A DNA stretch of 16,973 nucleotides. Origin: Erysipelotrichaceae bacterium (GTDB taxonomy: Bacteria; Bacillota_I; Bacilli_A; Erysipelotrichales; Erysipelotrichaceae). The notes beneath the pieces are model-generated. The model was not told where the DNA came from. It did no database searches and worked only from the letters and a program-made list of their open reading frames with translations. The translations under genes were made by a program, and so were the position numbers. Shown in pieces: positions 1-6,886 of this stretch (position 1 is its first letter; each line of letters begins with the position of its first letter). The DNA lies in contig JAFZQL010000012.1 in NCBI GenBank assembly GCA_017620435.1, positions 1 to 16,973 on the forward strand, in the 5' to 3' direction.

Positions 1-115
1 CGCCGATACTTTTTCTATAGGAGCTCCTAAGTGATTCCTGAACAGTTGTGCATCAGGTTTCACCTTCCCCCGACTCTCTACGACACCCGCTGTTCAGACG
101 TGTCTTATTCTTTGC
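1..115 (-). promoter_or_regulatory. T-box leader (5' Stem I part), probably Ile-specific, cut by window edge
   Basis: Read on the minus strand, this stretch begins directly after the sepF stop codon and shows the Stem I hallmark of tRNA-sensing T-box leaders: AGAGAG, then GGGGGAAGGTGAAACC, at about 56-81. The arms CTGAACAG (90-97) and CTGTTCAG (38-45) are exactly complementary and enclose that distal part of Stem I. Just after the 3' arm comes GGAATCACTTAGGAGC, which lines up with the specifier-loop layout of known T-boxes. It would place an AUC (Ile) codon at 33-35. The antiterminator and terminator would lie beyond the left edge. In many Firmicutes the sepF/divIVA cluster is followed by ileS, so ileS is the expected downstream gene; this is inference, since ileS is not visible. 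The Stem I identity is quite secure and the Ile specificity moderately so. Confidence 0.8.
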
Positions 116-511
116 TTAATCATCATTCAGGTTGATGTCGCCACCCACCTGCAGGTTCTTCGGTGAACACAGAATAACGTTTTCACCTATTTTCTTGATC
201 GAACCGTCTACTCCGTATACGACACCGGAAAGGAAATCAATGATCCTCTGACGGTATTCTGAAGGCATCCTGTGCAGGTTCACGCAGCAGGCTCTCTTGT
301 TTTTGATATGATGGCCGATTTCTTCGGCTTCATCGAAGTTGCGCGGTTCAAACAGGACGATATTCGTATTGGCAGTAATCGAGGAAGAGCTCTGCAGGAT
401 GCCCTTCTCATAAGAAGAAACGGCCCTTGCTTCCTCTTGCGTCAATTCCAGCTGTTCTTCATCATCCTCTTCAGGTGCGATGAATTCTTTTATTCTATCA
501 CCAAGTCCCAT
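116..511 (-). CDS. sepF: Cell division protein SepF
   Basis: This 131-residue protein has the SepF layout. It starts with a short amphipathic helix (MGLGDRIKEFI) that in the family binds the membrane. An acidic, Glu/Asp-rich linker covers residues 14-28, and a compact core runs from about residue 48 to 125. The core shows the family pattern of NIVLFEPRNFDEAEEIGHH, followed by a conserved segment ending in FLSGVVYGVDGSIKKIG. SepF polymers bind FtsZ and tether and align the Z-ring at the division septum, partly overlapping with FtsA in Firmicutes. AAAGGAG lies five bases before the ATG, which fixes the start. The HAD phosphatase gene ends 35 bases upstream with no terminator between, so the two are probably co-transcribed. 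A T-box leader begins immediately after the stop codon. Confidence 0.95.
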   Translation of the reverse strand: MGLGDRIKEFIAPEEDDEEQLELTQEEARAVSSYEKGILQSSSSITANTNIVLFEPRNFDEAEEIGHHIKNKRACCVNLHRMPSEYRQRIIDFLSGVVYGVDGSIKKIGENVILCSPKNLQVGGDINLNDD

Positions 512-546
512 TTTCTTCTCCTTTACTACCTTTTTATTCTACTCAA

Positions 547-1341
547 TTACAGTGGATTAATCAACTCGTTCGCCAGCAAATACCGGTAAAAACCGTTATC
601 CAGAACATCGTCCGTTTCTTCGAATCCATAGCTTCTTAATGCAGGGTCGCTGTTTTTCATGATGACAGGATGAGCGACTGCCTGCAGCATCTCCAGATCA
701 TTCAAAGCATCCCCGAAAGCGTAGGTGTTTTCATAAGGGATATCCAAATATTCTCTGATCCTGTTTACGCCCGTTGCCTTGGAGATGCCCTTGATGTTGA
801 CGTCATAAGAATAGAAACCCTTGTGTCTGGCAAGATCGGCTACATCCTTCAGCTGCTCCCCTGCCGCAATACATGATGGTTCATCAGGAAAACCGATCAT
901 GGCGATGTGAAACGGTTTGTCTACACAGCCGTTTTCCGTAAAACCTTTCAATAGGCGTGCCCAGCCGCTCATGAACTTCTGAAAAGCTTCCGATTCCATA
1001 GAATCGATATACATTTCATGCAGGGTTTCAAAAATATAGAAACCGTTGTATGCGAGGGTTACTTCGCGGATCTTTCTGACCGCTTCTTCACTGAAAGAAT
1101 CGCAGAAAACGGTATGATCTCCTACGAGGTCATACCCTCCGTTGCATAGAATAAAACCGCTCGGATCCAGATCGATGATCTGTCTGTCCAGAAGCCCCAT
1201 GCATCTGCCGGAAGCAATCACGACATAGTCGGTCTGTTTCAGGGAACTGACCGCATGCAGAGTTTCGGGAGTCAGTTTTTCCATCTTTCTCGATCCGTCC
1301 AGGATCGTCCCGTCGATATCGCAGAATGCCAGTTTTTTCAT
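547..1341 (-). CDS. HAD-superfamily (Cof-type, class IIB) phosphatase
   Basis: The 264-residue protein has all four HAD motifs. Motif I is FCDIDGTIL with the nucleophile D8 and acid/base D10. Motif II is VIASGR with S44. Motif III is the lysine in ISKATGV (K188). Motif IV is GDALND (210-215), which binds Mg2+. The cap between motifs II and III (about residues 80-180) is the C2 type of the Cof/YidA group. These cytosolic enzymes dephosphorylate sugar phosphates, nucleotides or flavin/pyridoxal phosphates; the substrate cannot be told from sequence. The start is secure because motif I begins at residue 6 and an in-frame TAG lies two codons upstream. No properly spaced ribosome binding site precedes the ATG, and a TGATACAAT -10-like box ends only eight bases upstream, suggesting a leaderless or nearly leaderless transcript. 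sepF follows in the same direction. Confidence 0.9.
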   Translation of the reverse strand: MKKLAFCDIDGTILDGSRKMEKLTPETLHAVSSLKQTDYVVIASGRCMGLLDRQIIDLDPSGFILCNGGYDLVGDHTVFCDSFSEEAVRKIREVTLAYNGFYIFETLHEMYIDSMESEAFQKFMSGWARLLKGFTENGCVDKPFHIAMIGFPDEPSCIAAGEQLKDVADLARHKGFYSYDVNIKGISKATGVNRIREYLDIPYENTYAFGDALNDLEMLQAVAHPVIMKNSDPALRSYGFEETDDVLDNGFYRYLLANELINPL

Positions 1342-1349
1342 TCCTGTCT

Positions 1350-1358
1350 ATTGTATCA
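1350..1358 (-). promoter_or_regulatory. Extended -10 promoter for the HAD gene (nearly leaderless)
   Basis: On the minus strand TGATACAAT matches an extended -10 box (TGnTATAAT, one mismatch in the hexamer). No good -35 box lies 16-18 bases upstream, as is usual for extended -10 promoters. The predicted transcription start, about seven bases downstream, falls at 1341-1344, on or next to the ATG at 1341. The box sits right after the terminator of the liv operon, so the HAD-sepF pair would be a separate unit. Confidence 0.5.
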
Positions 1359-1385
1359 AAAAAGTAAGATGAACTCTTACTTTTT
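1359..1385. terminator. Bidirectional intrinsic terminator ending the liv operon
   Basis: AAAAAGTAAGA (1359-1369) and TCTTACTTTTT (1375-1385) are perfect inverted repeats around a five-base loop. The outer A/T runs supply a U-tract on the minus strand, the strand of the liv operon. The right arm overlaps the stop codon of the CBS-ACT gene (1384-1386). The stem is AT-rich, so some readthrough into the HAD gene is possible. Confidence 0.75.
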
Positions 1386-2034
1386 AGTACTTCTGATGAA
1401 GCTTCATGGTACTTGTTACATTGTAGCCGGCATCTTTCAGCTTCTGCGTAATATCATCATAGCCTCTGGCAATGACCACGACTTCTATGCCTCTGGTATT
1501 GTTGTATACGGCAAGATTGGAGATGGAGACACCTTCTTCTTTAAAGATACGCGTAATATCTTCCAGGATACCCGGCTTGTCTTCAGAAATCGAGATTACA
1601 TAGCGCATGCCGTTGTGATTGTAGCCCAGCAGATCGATGAATGCGGTGAAGATGTCGTTGTGGGTTATGATACCGATCAGTCTGTTGTCCTCTTCGATAA
1701 CCGGCAGACAGCCGATATCATATTTCCGAAGCACGGTAGCCGCCTCTTCAAGCAGTGCGTCTTTTCCGATCGTAATGACATCTTTGATCATGATATCGGA
1801 GATCTTTAGCTTGTTTAAGAGATAATTCAGTTCGAATACCGATAATGAAGATGCACTGTTGGGCGTATTACGCGAGATCACACTCTCCGTTACCAGACCG
1901 ATCAGTTTCCCCTGATCGTCGATGACCGGCAGACGATGCAACTTGTTTTCCGACATCAGATCTACCGCTTCCGAAACCGACTGATCCGCCTTGATCGTAA
2001 TCGGACCAGGTATCATATTGTCTTTTACGTACAT
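1384..2034 (-). CDS. CBS-pair plus ACT domain protein (AcuB-like), last gene of liv operon
   Basis: The 216-residue soluble protein has three parts. CBS motif 1 covers about residues 1-57 (ending LPVIDDQGKLIGLVTE), CBS motif 2 about 77-137 (CLPVIEEDNRLIGIITHNDI), and an ACT domain about 143-216 (YVISISEDKPGILEDITRIF). CBS pairs usually bind adenine nucleotides, and ACT domains usually bind amino acids. AcuB of Bacillus has this architecture but its role is poorly defined. The gene starts three bases after the livF stop; the GGAGG that serves it is partly made of the last livF codons, so it is translated with the transporter. Its place in a branched-chain amino acid operon suggests that the ACT domain senses Leu, Ile or Val and adjusts transport or metabolism. 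That role is inference. Domain assignment is firm. Confidence 0.88.
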   Translation of the reverse strand: MYVKDNMIPGPITIKADQSVSEAVDLMSENKLHRLPVIDDQGKLIGLVTESVISRNTPNSASSLSVFELNYLLNKLKISDIMIKDVITIGKDALLEEAATVLRKYDIGCLPVIEEDNRLIGIITHNDIFTAFIDLLGYNHNGMRYVISISEDKPGILEDITRIFKEEGVSISNLAVYNNTRGIEVVVIARGYDDITQKLKDAGYNVTSTMKLHQKY

Positions 2035-2036
2035 GG

Positions 2037-2741
2037 TTAACCTCCCAGATAGGCTTTCTTGACACTGTCGCTGTTCAACAGTTCTTCTCCCGTTCCGGAC
2101 AGGGAAATCTTTCCCGACTCCAGAACATAGGCTCTATTGGCGATACCCAGGGCCATCTTGGCATTCTGTTCTACCAGAAGCACTGTAACGCCCTGTCTGT
2201 TTATATCTTTAATTATATAGAATATTTCCTTAACAAGTAAGGGGGAAAGACCCATGCTTGGTTCATCCAGCAGCATGATCTTCGGTTTTGCCATCAGTGC
2301 TCTGGCCATTGCCAGCATCTGCTGTTCGCCACCGGAGAGTGTTCCGGCCAGCTGTTTTCTTCTTTCCTTCAGGATCGGAAACAGATCGAATACCTTTTCC
2401 ATGTCCGACTCGATTTCTTTCCTGTCCTTACGTGCATAGGCTCCCAGAGAAAGGTTCTCCTCGATCGTCTGCTGGGCAAAGATCCTTCTTCCTTCCGGAC
2501 ACTGTACGATTCCCAGCTCAACGATCTTGTGGGCAGGCAGTCTGGATACTTCCTTGCCATCCAGCGTGATGGAGCCGGCGCTTGGTTTCAGCAGACCGGA
2601 TATCGTATGCATCGTAGTCGTCTTGCCGGCACCGTTTGCGCCGATCAAAGCGACGATCTCTCCGTCATGGACTTCAAAATCGATGCCCTTGACCGCCTCG
2701 ATCATTCCGTAGTTTACTTTTAATCCTTCTACTTTCAGCAT
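2037..2741 (-). CDS. livF: Branched-chain amino acid ABC transporter ATPase LivF
   Basis: This 234-residue ATPase is one of two unlike nucleotide-binding subunits of the Leu/Ile/Val importer, acting at the inner face of the membrane. It shows Walker A (GANGAGKTT, 34-42), a Q-loop (Q80 in VQCPEGRRIF, where the PEGR motif is typical of LivF), the signature LSGGEQQ (135-141), Walker B (IMLLDEP, 155-161) and the H-loop region LLVEQN, in which the usual His is Gln, as in other LivF proteins. The length is normal. The gene starts two bases after livG with GGGAG upstream of the ATG, part of which encodes the end of livG. It follows livJ-livH-livM-livG in order and is coupled to the CBS-ACT gene. Confidence 0.96.
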   Translation of the reverse strand: MLKVEGLKVNYGMIEAVKGIDFEVHDGEIVALIGANGAGKTTTMHTISGLLKPSAGSITLDGKEVSRLPAHKIVELGIVQCPEGRRIFAQQTIEENLSLGAYARKDRKEIESDMEKVFDLFPILKERRKQLAGTLSGGEQQMLAMARALMAKPKIMLLDEPSMGLSPLLVKEIFYIIKDINRQGVTVLLVEQNAKMALGIANRAYVLESGKISLSGTGEELLNSDSVKKAYLGG

Positions 2742-2743
2742 AC

Positions 2744-3508
2744 TTAGTCTCCCAGATAAGCCTTGATCACTTCCGGATCATTCTGCACTTCTTCCGGAGT
2801 GCCGTTCATCAGCACCTGACCGAAATTCAGCACCGTGATCTTCTCACAGACGCCCATGACCAGCTTCATGTCGTGTTCGATCAGAAGGATCGAAATATCA
2901 AAACGATCCCTGATCTGTTTGATCGTATCCATCAGTTCCTGCGTTTCCACCGGATTCATGCCCGCAGCCGGTTCATCCAGCAGCAGCAGACACGGTTTTG
3001 TCGCCAGAGCTCTTGCAATCTCCAGTCTTCTTTGTGCGCCATACGGCAGGGATCCTGCCTTGTGTTCGGCAAAGCCTTCCAGCCTGAATATTCCCAGCAG
3101 TTCAAGCGCTCTCTCATGAAGGCGTTTTTCTTCCGAGTGAAATTTCCCTGTACGGAACAGAGAATCAGCCAAAGAATAGCTGCCGGAATTGTGGAGGCCG
3201 ATCTTAACATTGTCTTCCACACTCAAATCAGAAAACAGCCTGATATTCTGGAACGTTCTGGCAATACCGATCCGGTTGACTTCGATCGTCGACATCTTTC
3301 CGATGTCCGTACCGTTCACCAGTATCGTTCCCCTGCTTGGTTCATAAACCTTTGTAAGCATATTAAAAACCGTCGTCTTACCGGCACCGTTCGGACCGAT
3401 GAGACCGTAGATATCGCCTTTTTCTACCCGGATATTGAAATTGTTGACTGCGGTCAGACCGCCAAAATCGATACCCAGATTCTTTGTTTCCAGTACATAT
3501 TCAGACAT
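2744..3508 (-). CDS. livG: Branched-chain amino acid ABC transporter ATPase LivG
   Basis: The 254-residue protein is the second ATPase of the Leu/Ile/Val importer. Walker A is GPNGAGKTT (38-46), the Q-loop is Q87 in ARTFQNIRLF, the signature is LPYGAQRR (154-161), Walker B is CLLLLDEP (173-180) and the H-loop is H212 in LLIEHDM. ARTFQNIRLF and the AAGMNP after Walker B are typical of LivG. Its start codon shares one base with the livM stop (TAATG), and AGGAGG at the livM end is its ribosome binding site, so translation is coupled. It should pair with LivF under the LivH-LivM permease. Confidence 0.96.
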   Translation of the reverse strand: MSEYVLETKNLGIDFGGLTAVNNFNIRVEKGDIYGLIGPNGAGKTTVFNMLTKVYEPSRGTILVNGTDIGKMSTIEVNRIGIARTFQNIRLFSDLSVEDNVKIGLHNSGSYSLADSLFRTGKFHSEEKRLHERALELLGIFRLEGFAEHKAGSLPYGAQRRLEIARALATKPCLLLLDEPAAGMNPVETQELMDTIKQIRDRFDISILLIEHDMKLVMGVCEKITVLNFGQVLMNGTPEEVQNDPEVIKAYLGD

Positions 3509-4587
3509 TATTCTGTCCTCCTTTTAGGAAACATCTTCTTTAAATGATCTTTAAACTGTTTCAGATAGTACATGATCATTGCATTGTTGCTGATCAGCAT
3601 GACGGCAATCAGCACGATTGAGTAGATGATCATCCGGTAGTCGTTAAAAGCTCGCAGCGCTTCCGGAATTACCAGCAGCAGCGTTGTCGAAATAATCGTA
3701 CCGGTCATGTTACCAAGTCCTCCAAGTACCACATAGACAAGGATCAGGATCGACAGGTTGAAGTCGAACTTGCTGGCCTTGAAGCTGGAAAAGCCAAGAC
3801 CGTAAAGTGTTCCTGCCATGCCGGTCAGAACCGCCGATATGACAAACACCAGCAGCTTATATCTGCTAACGGAAATACCGACAGAACTTGCGGCGATCTT
3901 GTTGTCTCGACAGGCCTGTATTGCTCTGCCATGTTTGGAATTAATCAGATTGTGAATAATAAACAAGGCAAACAGGATCAGCAGTATTCCGGCTGTAAAG
4001 GAAGAGAGTTTCTTCGTAACATTTGCGCCGATCGCCCCTTTGATGACCAGGATACCGTCAGGATCCATGTTCGTGTTATCCGTGATAAAAGAAAAATGAA
4101 GGCCCTTGGAGTCGATCCCGACATAAAGGTTCAGTAAAAGCGTTTTGATGATCTGGCAGAAAGCCAGCGTTACGATCGCCAAATAGTCTCCCTGAAGTTT
4201 CAGTACAGGGATGCCGATCAGTGCTCCGCACAGCCCGGCAGCGATGCCTCCGACAATAATCGCCAGGATCAGAACCGGAACATCTCCGGAAATGAAACGG
4301 GAAAAGAAAACCGAAGCGACCGCGCCAAAAAAAGCTCCTACGGCCATAAATCCCGCCTGGCCGAGACACAGGTCGCCAAGATAGCCGATAAGCAGGTTTA
4401 ATGCCAGAGCGGCAACTATGTAAGAACAGGTCGGGACTAGAAGACTCTTGATCGTATTGGAAATACTACCGGTCTTGATCGCCGTTTCTATGATCAGATA
4501 CGCAAGCACAACAATGAGATAAGAAACCGTGCGCTGTCTGTATTTTTTTGAGAATACCTTTTTCAACATTTCGGTAATTTTCTTCAT
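3508..4587 (-). CDS. livM: Branched-chain amino acid ABC transporter permease LivM
   Basis: This polytopic membrane protein forms half of the Leu/Ile/Val channel. It has many hydrophobic helices, the first near YLIVVLAYLIIETAI. The LivM signatures are present: GYLGDLCLGQAGFMAVGAF in the N-terminal third, LQGDYLAIVTLAFCQI in the middle, and a cytoplasmic ATPase-docking loop with GRAIQACRDNKIAASSVGI. I prefer the ATG at 4587 (359 residues), because AGGTG lies five bases before it and it sits just after the livH stop. A GTG at 4608 would add seven residues (366 total), overlap livH by 14 bases, and has AGGA upstream, so it cannot be excluded. The C-terminus is basic (KKMFPKRR) and overlaps livG by one base. 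Confidence 0.93.
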   Translation of the reverse strand: MKKITEMLKKVFSKKYRQRTVSYLIVVLAYLIIETAIKTGSISNTIKSLLVPTCSYIVAALALNLLIGYLGDLCLGQAGFMAVGAFFGAVASVFFSRFISGDVPVLILAIIVGGIAAGLCGALIGIPVLKLQGDYLAIVTLAFCQIIKTLLLNLYVGIDSKGLHFSFITDNTNMDPDGILVIKGAIGANVTKKLSSFTAGILLILFALFIIHNLINSKHGRAIQACRDNKIAASSVGISVSRYKLLVFVISAVLTGMAGTLYGLGFSSFKASKFDFNLSILILVYVVLGGLGNMTGTIISTTLLLVIPEALRAFNDYRMIIYSIVLIAVMLISNNAMIMYYLKQFKDHLKKMFPKRRTE

Positions 4588-4594
4588 ATGACAC

Positions 4595-5476
4595 CTACAC
4601 TTTCTCACTTGTCTTCCTGCCTAATAATCCGGTCGGTTTAAACAGCAGCACCAGAACCAGAACACTGAAAACGATCGCATCTGTCAGTTCAGAAGAAATA
4701 TAGACTTTCGCAATCACTTCAATAATACCCAGCAGCAGTCCGCCAAGAAAAGCTCCCGGTATTGATCCGATACCGCCTAAAACCGCAGCCGTAAAGGCTT
4801 TTATGCCTGGCATGGAACCCAGAGTAGGCGTAACAGTCGGATAAGTTGCGCAAAGCAGAACCGAAGCAACAGCCGCAAGACCGGAGCCGATTGCGAAAGT
4901 AAGAGAAATAACGCTGTTCACATTGATCCCCATCAGACGGGCAGCATCCTTATCTTCGGAACAGGCACGCATTGCCTTGCCCATCCTGGTCTTGTTTACG
5001 AACAGTGTCAGACAGACCATGATCACGATACAGGTTGCGATAGTGATCAGGATCTGATAGGAGATCTTCAGTTCGCCCCCGAACAGTTCTATAAATCCGT
5101 AATCCAGGATCGTAGGAAAGATCTTGGAAGTGGAACCCCAGAGCAGCAGTGCGGCATTCTGCAGGAAATAACTGACTCCGATCGCAGTGATCAGCACCGC
5201 CAGAGAAGTAGCGCTTCTCAGCGGTTTATAGGCAAGTTTTTCGATCGTTATGCCCAATATGGTACATACGGCCACAGATGCCAGCAAGGCCGCAACAAGC
5301 GGAAAACCGGCACGGTATAACGCAAAAAACGCCACATATGCGCCAATCATGATGACGTCCCCGTGGGCGAAGTTAAGCATCTTGGCAATACCGTATACCA
5401 TCGTATAGCCCAAGGCGATAATGGCATAGATAGAACCCAGTCTGATTCCCGAAATCAAATAGGAAAGAAACTTCAT
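4595..5476 (-). CDS. livH: Branched-chain amino acid ABC transporter permease LivH
   Basis: The 293-residue membrane protein is the other half of the Leu/Ile/Val channel. It has the LivH N-terminal block IALGYTMVYGIAKMLNFAHG followed by DVIMIGAYVAF, and the C-terminal block AFTAAVLGGIGSIPGAFLGG. An ATPase-docking loop reads GKAMRACSEDKDAARLMGI. About eight hydrophobic helices are visible and the length is normal. AAGG lies seven bases before the ATG. A strong hairpin (5496-5523) separates it from livJ, so the permease and ATPase genes are probably transcribed at a lower level than the binding protein. Confidence 0.95.
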   Translation of the reverse strand: MKFLSYLISGIRLGSIYAIIALGYTMVYGIAKMLNFAHGDVIMIGAYVAFFALYRAGFPLVAALLASVAVCTILGITIEKLAYKPLRSATSLAVLITAIGVSYFLQNAALLLWGSTSKIFPTILDYGFIELFGGELKISYQILITIATCIVIMVCLTLFVNKTRMGKAMRACSEDKDAARLMGINVNSVISLTFAIGSGLAAVASVLLCATYPTVTPTLGSMPGIKAFTAAVLGGIGSIPGAFLGGLLLGIIEVIAKVYISSELTDAIVFSVLVLVLLFKPTGLLGRKTSEKV

Positions 5477-5495
5477 AAATCAACCTTCAGTAGAA

Positions 5496-5523
5496 ATAGG
5501 AAAGGCTTGAAAGCCTTTCCTAT
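5496..5523 (-). terminator. Intercistronic hairpin between livJ and livH (partial terminator or mRNA stabiliser)
   Basis: ATAGGAAAGGCT (5496-5507) and AGCCTTTCCTAT (5512-5523) form a perfect 12-bp stem with a four-base loop. On the minus strand only TTTCT follows, a weak U-tract. It therefore probably terminates partially, or protects the livJ 3' end, rather than ending the operon. The livJ stop lies about 13 bases upstream and livH starts 20 bases downstream. Confidence 0.7.
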
Positions 5524-5535
5524 ATTATAAGACAA

Positions 5536-6696
5536 TTAGTCGGCAGCAACCAGAGCGCCGGATTCAATTCTGAATACCAGAGGAGCCTTAACAACTGCAC
5601 CGGAAGCATCCCAGGTCATACCCTCGCCTGTCAGACCGGAGTAGTTTAAAGTCTTGAACTGTTCCATCATAATGGCATTGAGCTCTTCTGTCGTCATGTC
5701 GGCAGTAGCGCCTCCTGCAGTTAACGCATTGTAGATCGCATAAACGACATCATAACCGTCAGCAGCGAACTGGTTCGGATTGTTTCCGAGTTTCGCATTG
5801 AACTTTGCCGTAAAGGACTGTGTTGCCTCATCCGGTGCGGAATATGCGAATGGAGTCAGATAATAGACACCTTCAAACATCGCTACATCGACGCCTTCCT
5901 GTTCCAGAGCTCCGTCGAAACCGTCAACACCGAAGAATACCGGATTGTATCCCAGATCCTGGCATGCTTTGATGATCTTTGTATCATCTTCATAGTAGAG
6001 CGGAAGGAAAACGATCTCAGCTCCGGCTTCCTGTGCCTGTGCAGCCGGGAAATCGGTCGCATTGTCCGATGTAAACAGATATTCGCCGACGACTTCCAGA
6101 CCCTTGGCAGCAGCTTCGTTCTTGAATGAAGCGGCAACGCCGGTCGAATACTCGTCATCACTCTTGGTGAAAATGAATACCTTTGTGCCTAAACCTTTTT
6201 CAGCCATGTAGTCGGCAGCGGCAACACCCTGTTCCGGGTCAGCGAAGCACATACGGAAAATGTGGTCGCCCTTGGCAATGATATCCGGAGAAGAACCGGA
6301 AGGTGTCATCGCAAAGACGCCGTCTTCCTGATACATATCGGCAACCGCCAGAGACGGACCGGTCGTAACGCAAAGCATTGAAACATCCATGCCCCAGTCA
6401 GTCAGCTGAGCATAACAGTTTACAGCTTTCTCACCGTCATGTTCATCATCAAGAATGTTCAGTTCGAACTGCAGTCCGCCTAAAGCATTGATCTCTTCAA
6501 CAGCGATCTCTGCGCCGGTCTTAACCGCAATTCCATACTGCGCAGCAGGACCTGTTAATGGGCCTGATCCGCCGATCTTGACAACAGTACCCCCGTCACC
6601 GGTTCCGGTATTGTCATCTCCCGAACCGCCGCCGGAGCATCCTGCCAGTGACAGTACACACAGTACACTCAGCAATACAACAAGCAATTTTTTCAT
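5536..6696 (-). CDS. livJ: Branched-chain amino acid-binding lipoprotein (LivJ/LivK type)
   Basis: This 386-residue protein is the extracellular receptor that delivers Leu/Ile/Val to LivHM. It begins with a lipoprotein signal (MKKLLVVLLSVLCVLSLAGC) with C20 as the lipidated cysteine, then a Gly/Ser/Asp-rich tether (about 21-37). The mature part is a type I periplasmic-binding fold. It opens with VVKIGGSGPLTGPAAQYG and contains the family block AVEEINALGGLQFEL and, later, PNQFAADGYDVVYAIYNAL. CVTTGPSLAVADMYQEDGVF matches the ligand-binding region of the family. AAAGGA lies about nine bases before the ATG. It is the first structural gene after the leader-peptide attenuator. The exact preference among Leu, Ile and Val cannot be read from sequence. 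Confidence 0.94.
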   Translation of the reverse strand: MKKLLVVLLSVLCVLSLAGCSGGGSGDDNTGTGDGGTVVKIGGSGPLTGPAAQYGIAVKTGAEIAVEEINALGGLQFELNILDDEHDGEKAVNCYAQLTDWGMDVSMLCVTTGPSLAVADMYQEDGVFAMTPSGSSPDIIAKGDHIFRMCFADPEQGVAAADYMAEKGLGTKVFIFTKSDDEYSTGVAASFKNEAAAKGLEVVGEYLFTSDNATDFPAAQAQEAGAEIVFLPLYYEDDTKIIKACQDLGYNPVFFGVDGFDGALEQEGVDVAMFEGVYYLTPFAYSAPDEATQSFTAKFNAKLGNNPNQFAADGYDVVYAIYNALTAGGATADMTTEELNAIMMEQFKTLNYSGLTGEGMTWDASGAVVKAPLVFRIESGALVAAD

Positions 6697-6752
6697 AACT
6701 ATTCTTCCTTTCAGTTATTCATCTATAGAATCAGGCCTTCCTGTTTCTACCT

Positions 6753-6795
6753 AAAAATAAAAGGATGCGCTCAACGATAATACCAAGCCCATCCC
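6753..6795 (-). terminator. Attenuator terminator of the liv operon
   Basis: On the minus strand GGATG (6790-6794) pairs with CATCC (6763-6767). After one G-G mismatch, GCT (6786-6788) pairs with AGC (6769-6771), with G-U pairs extending the stem. It is followed at once by TTTTATTTTT (6753-6762), a clear U-tract. It lies 32 bases after the leader stop codon and 56 bases before the livJ start, where an attenuator terminator should be. Its left arm is also a partner in the antiterminator. Confidence 0.75.
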
Positions 6796-6823
6796 ATACA
6801 TTTCTAATGGCTAAATATTATCG
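6775..6823 (-). promoter_or_regulatory. Predicted antiterminator hairpin of the liv leader
   Basis: On the minus strand CGATAATA (6816-6823) is exactly complementary to TATTATCG (6775-6782). Two U-G pairs, one U-U mismatch and AGCC/GGCT (6809-6812 with 6786-6789) extend the stem around a 19-base loop. Forming it takes up the GGCT and apex bases of the terminator hairpin (6763-6794), so the two structures exclude each other. It should form when region 6817-6828 is not held by the leader coding region. Confidence 0.65.
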
Positions 6824-6886
6824 ATATCAGCAAGTGCCCATAATAATAAGACCACCAAGCAGGCGTAGGACGACGATATCGATAAT
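6817..6886 (-). promoter_or_regulatory. Predicted anti-antiterminator pairing inside the liv leader ORF
   Basis: ATTATCGATATC (6875-6886, codons 19-22 of the leader: Ile-Ile-Asp-Ile) is a perfect 12-base complement of GATATCGATAAT (6817-6828), which starts inside the leader stop codon. When this pairing forms, the left arm of the antiterminator is occupied and the terminator can fold. A ribosome stalled on the Val/Ile codons would cover 6875-6886, release 6817-6828, and allow antitermination. A 12-bp perfect match positioned this way is very unlikely to be chance. Confidence 0.7.

Noticed and set aside
272..589. Plus-strand open frame across sepF
   Set aside because: It lies opposite sepF and the HAD gene, has no recognisable domain or ribosome binding site, and is a shadow of the real genes.
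4588..4608. GTG start for livM giving 366 residues
   Set aside because: It would overlap livH by 14 bases; the ATG at 4587 with AGGTG just upstream is the simpler choice. Not fully excluded.
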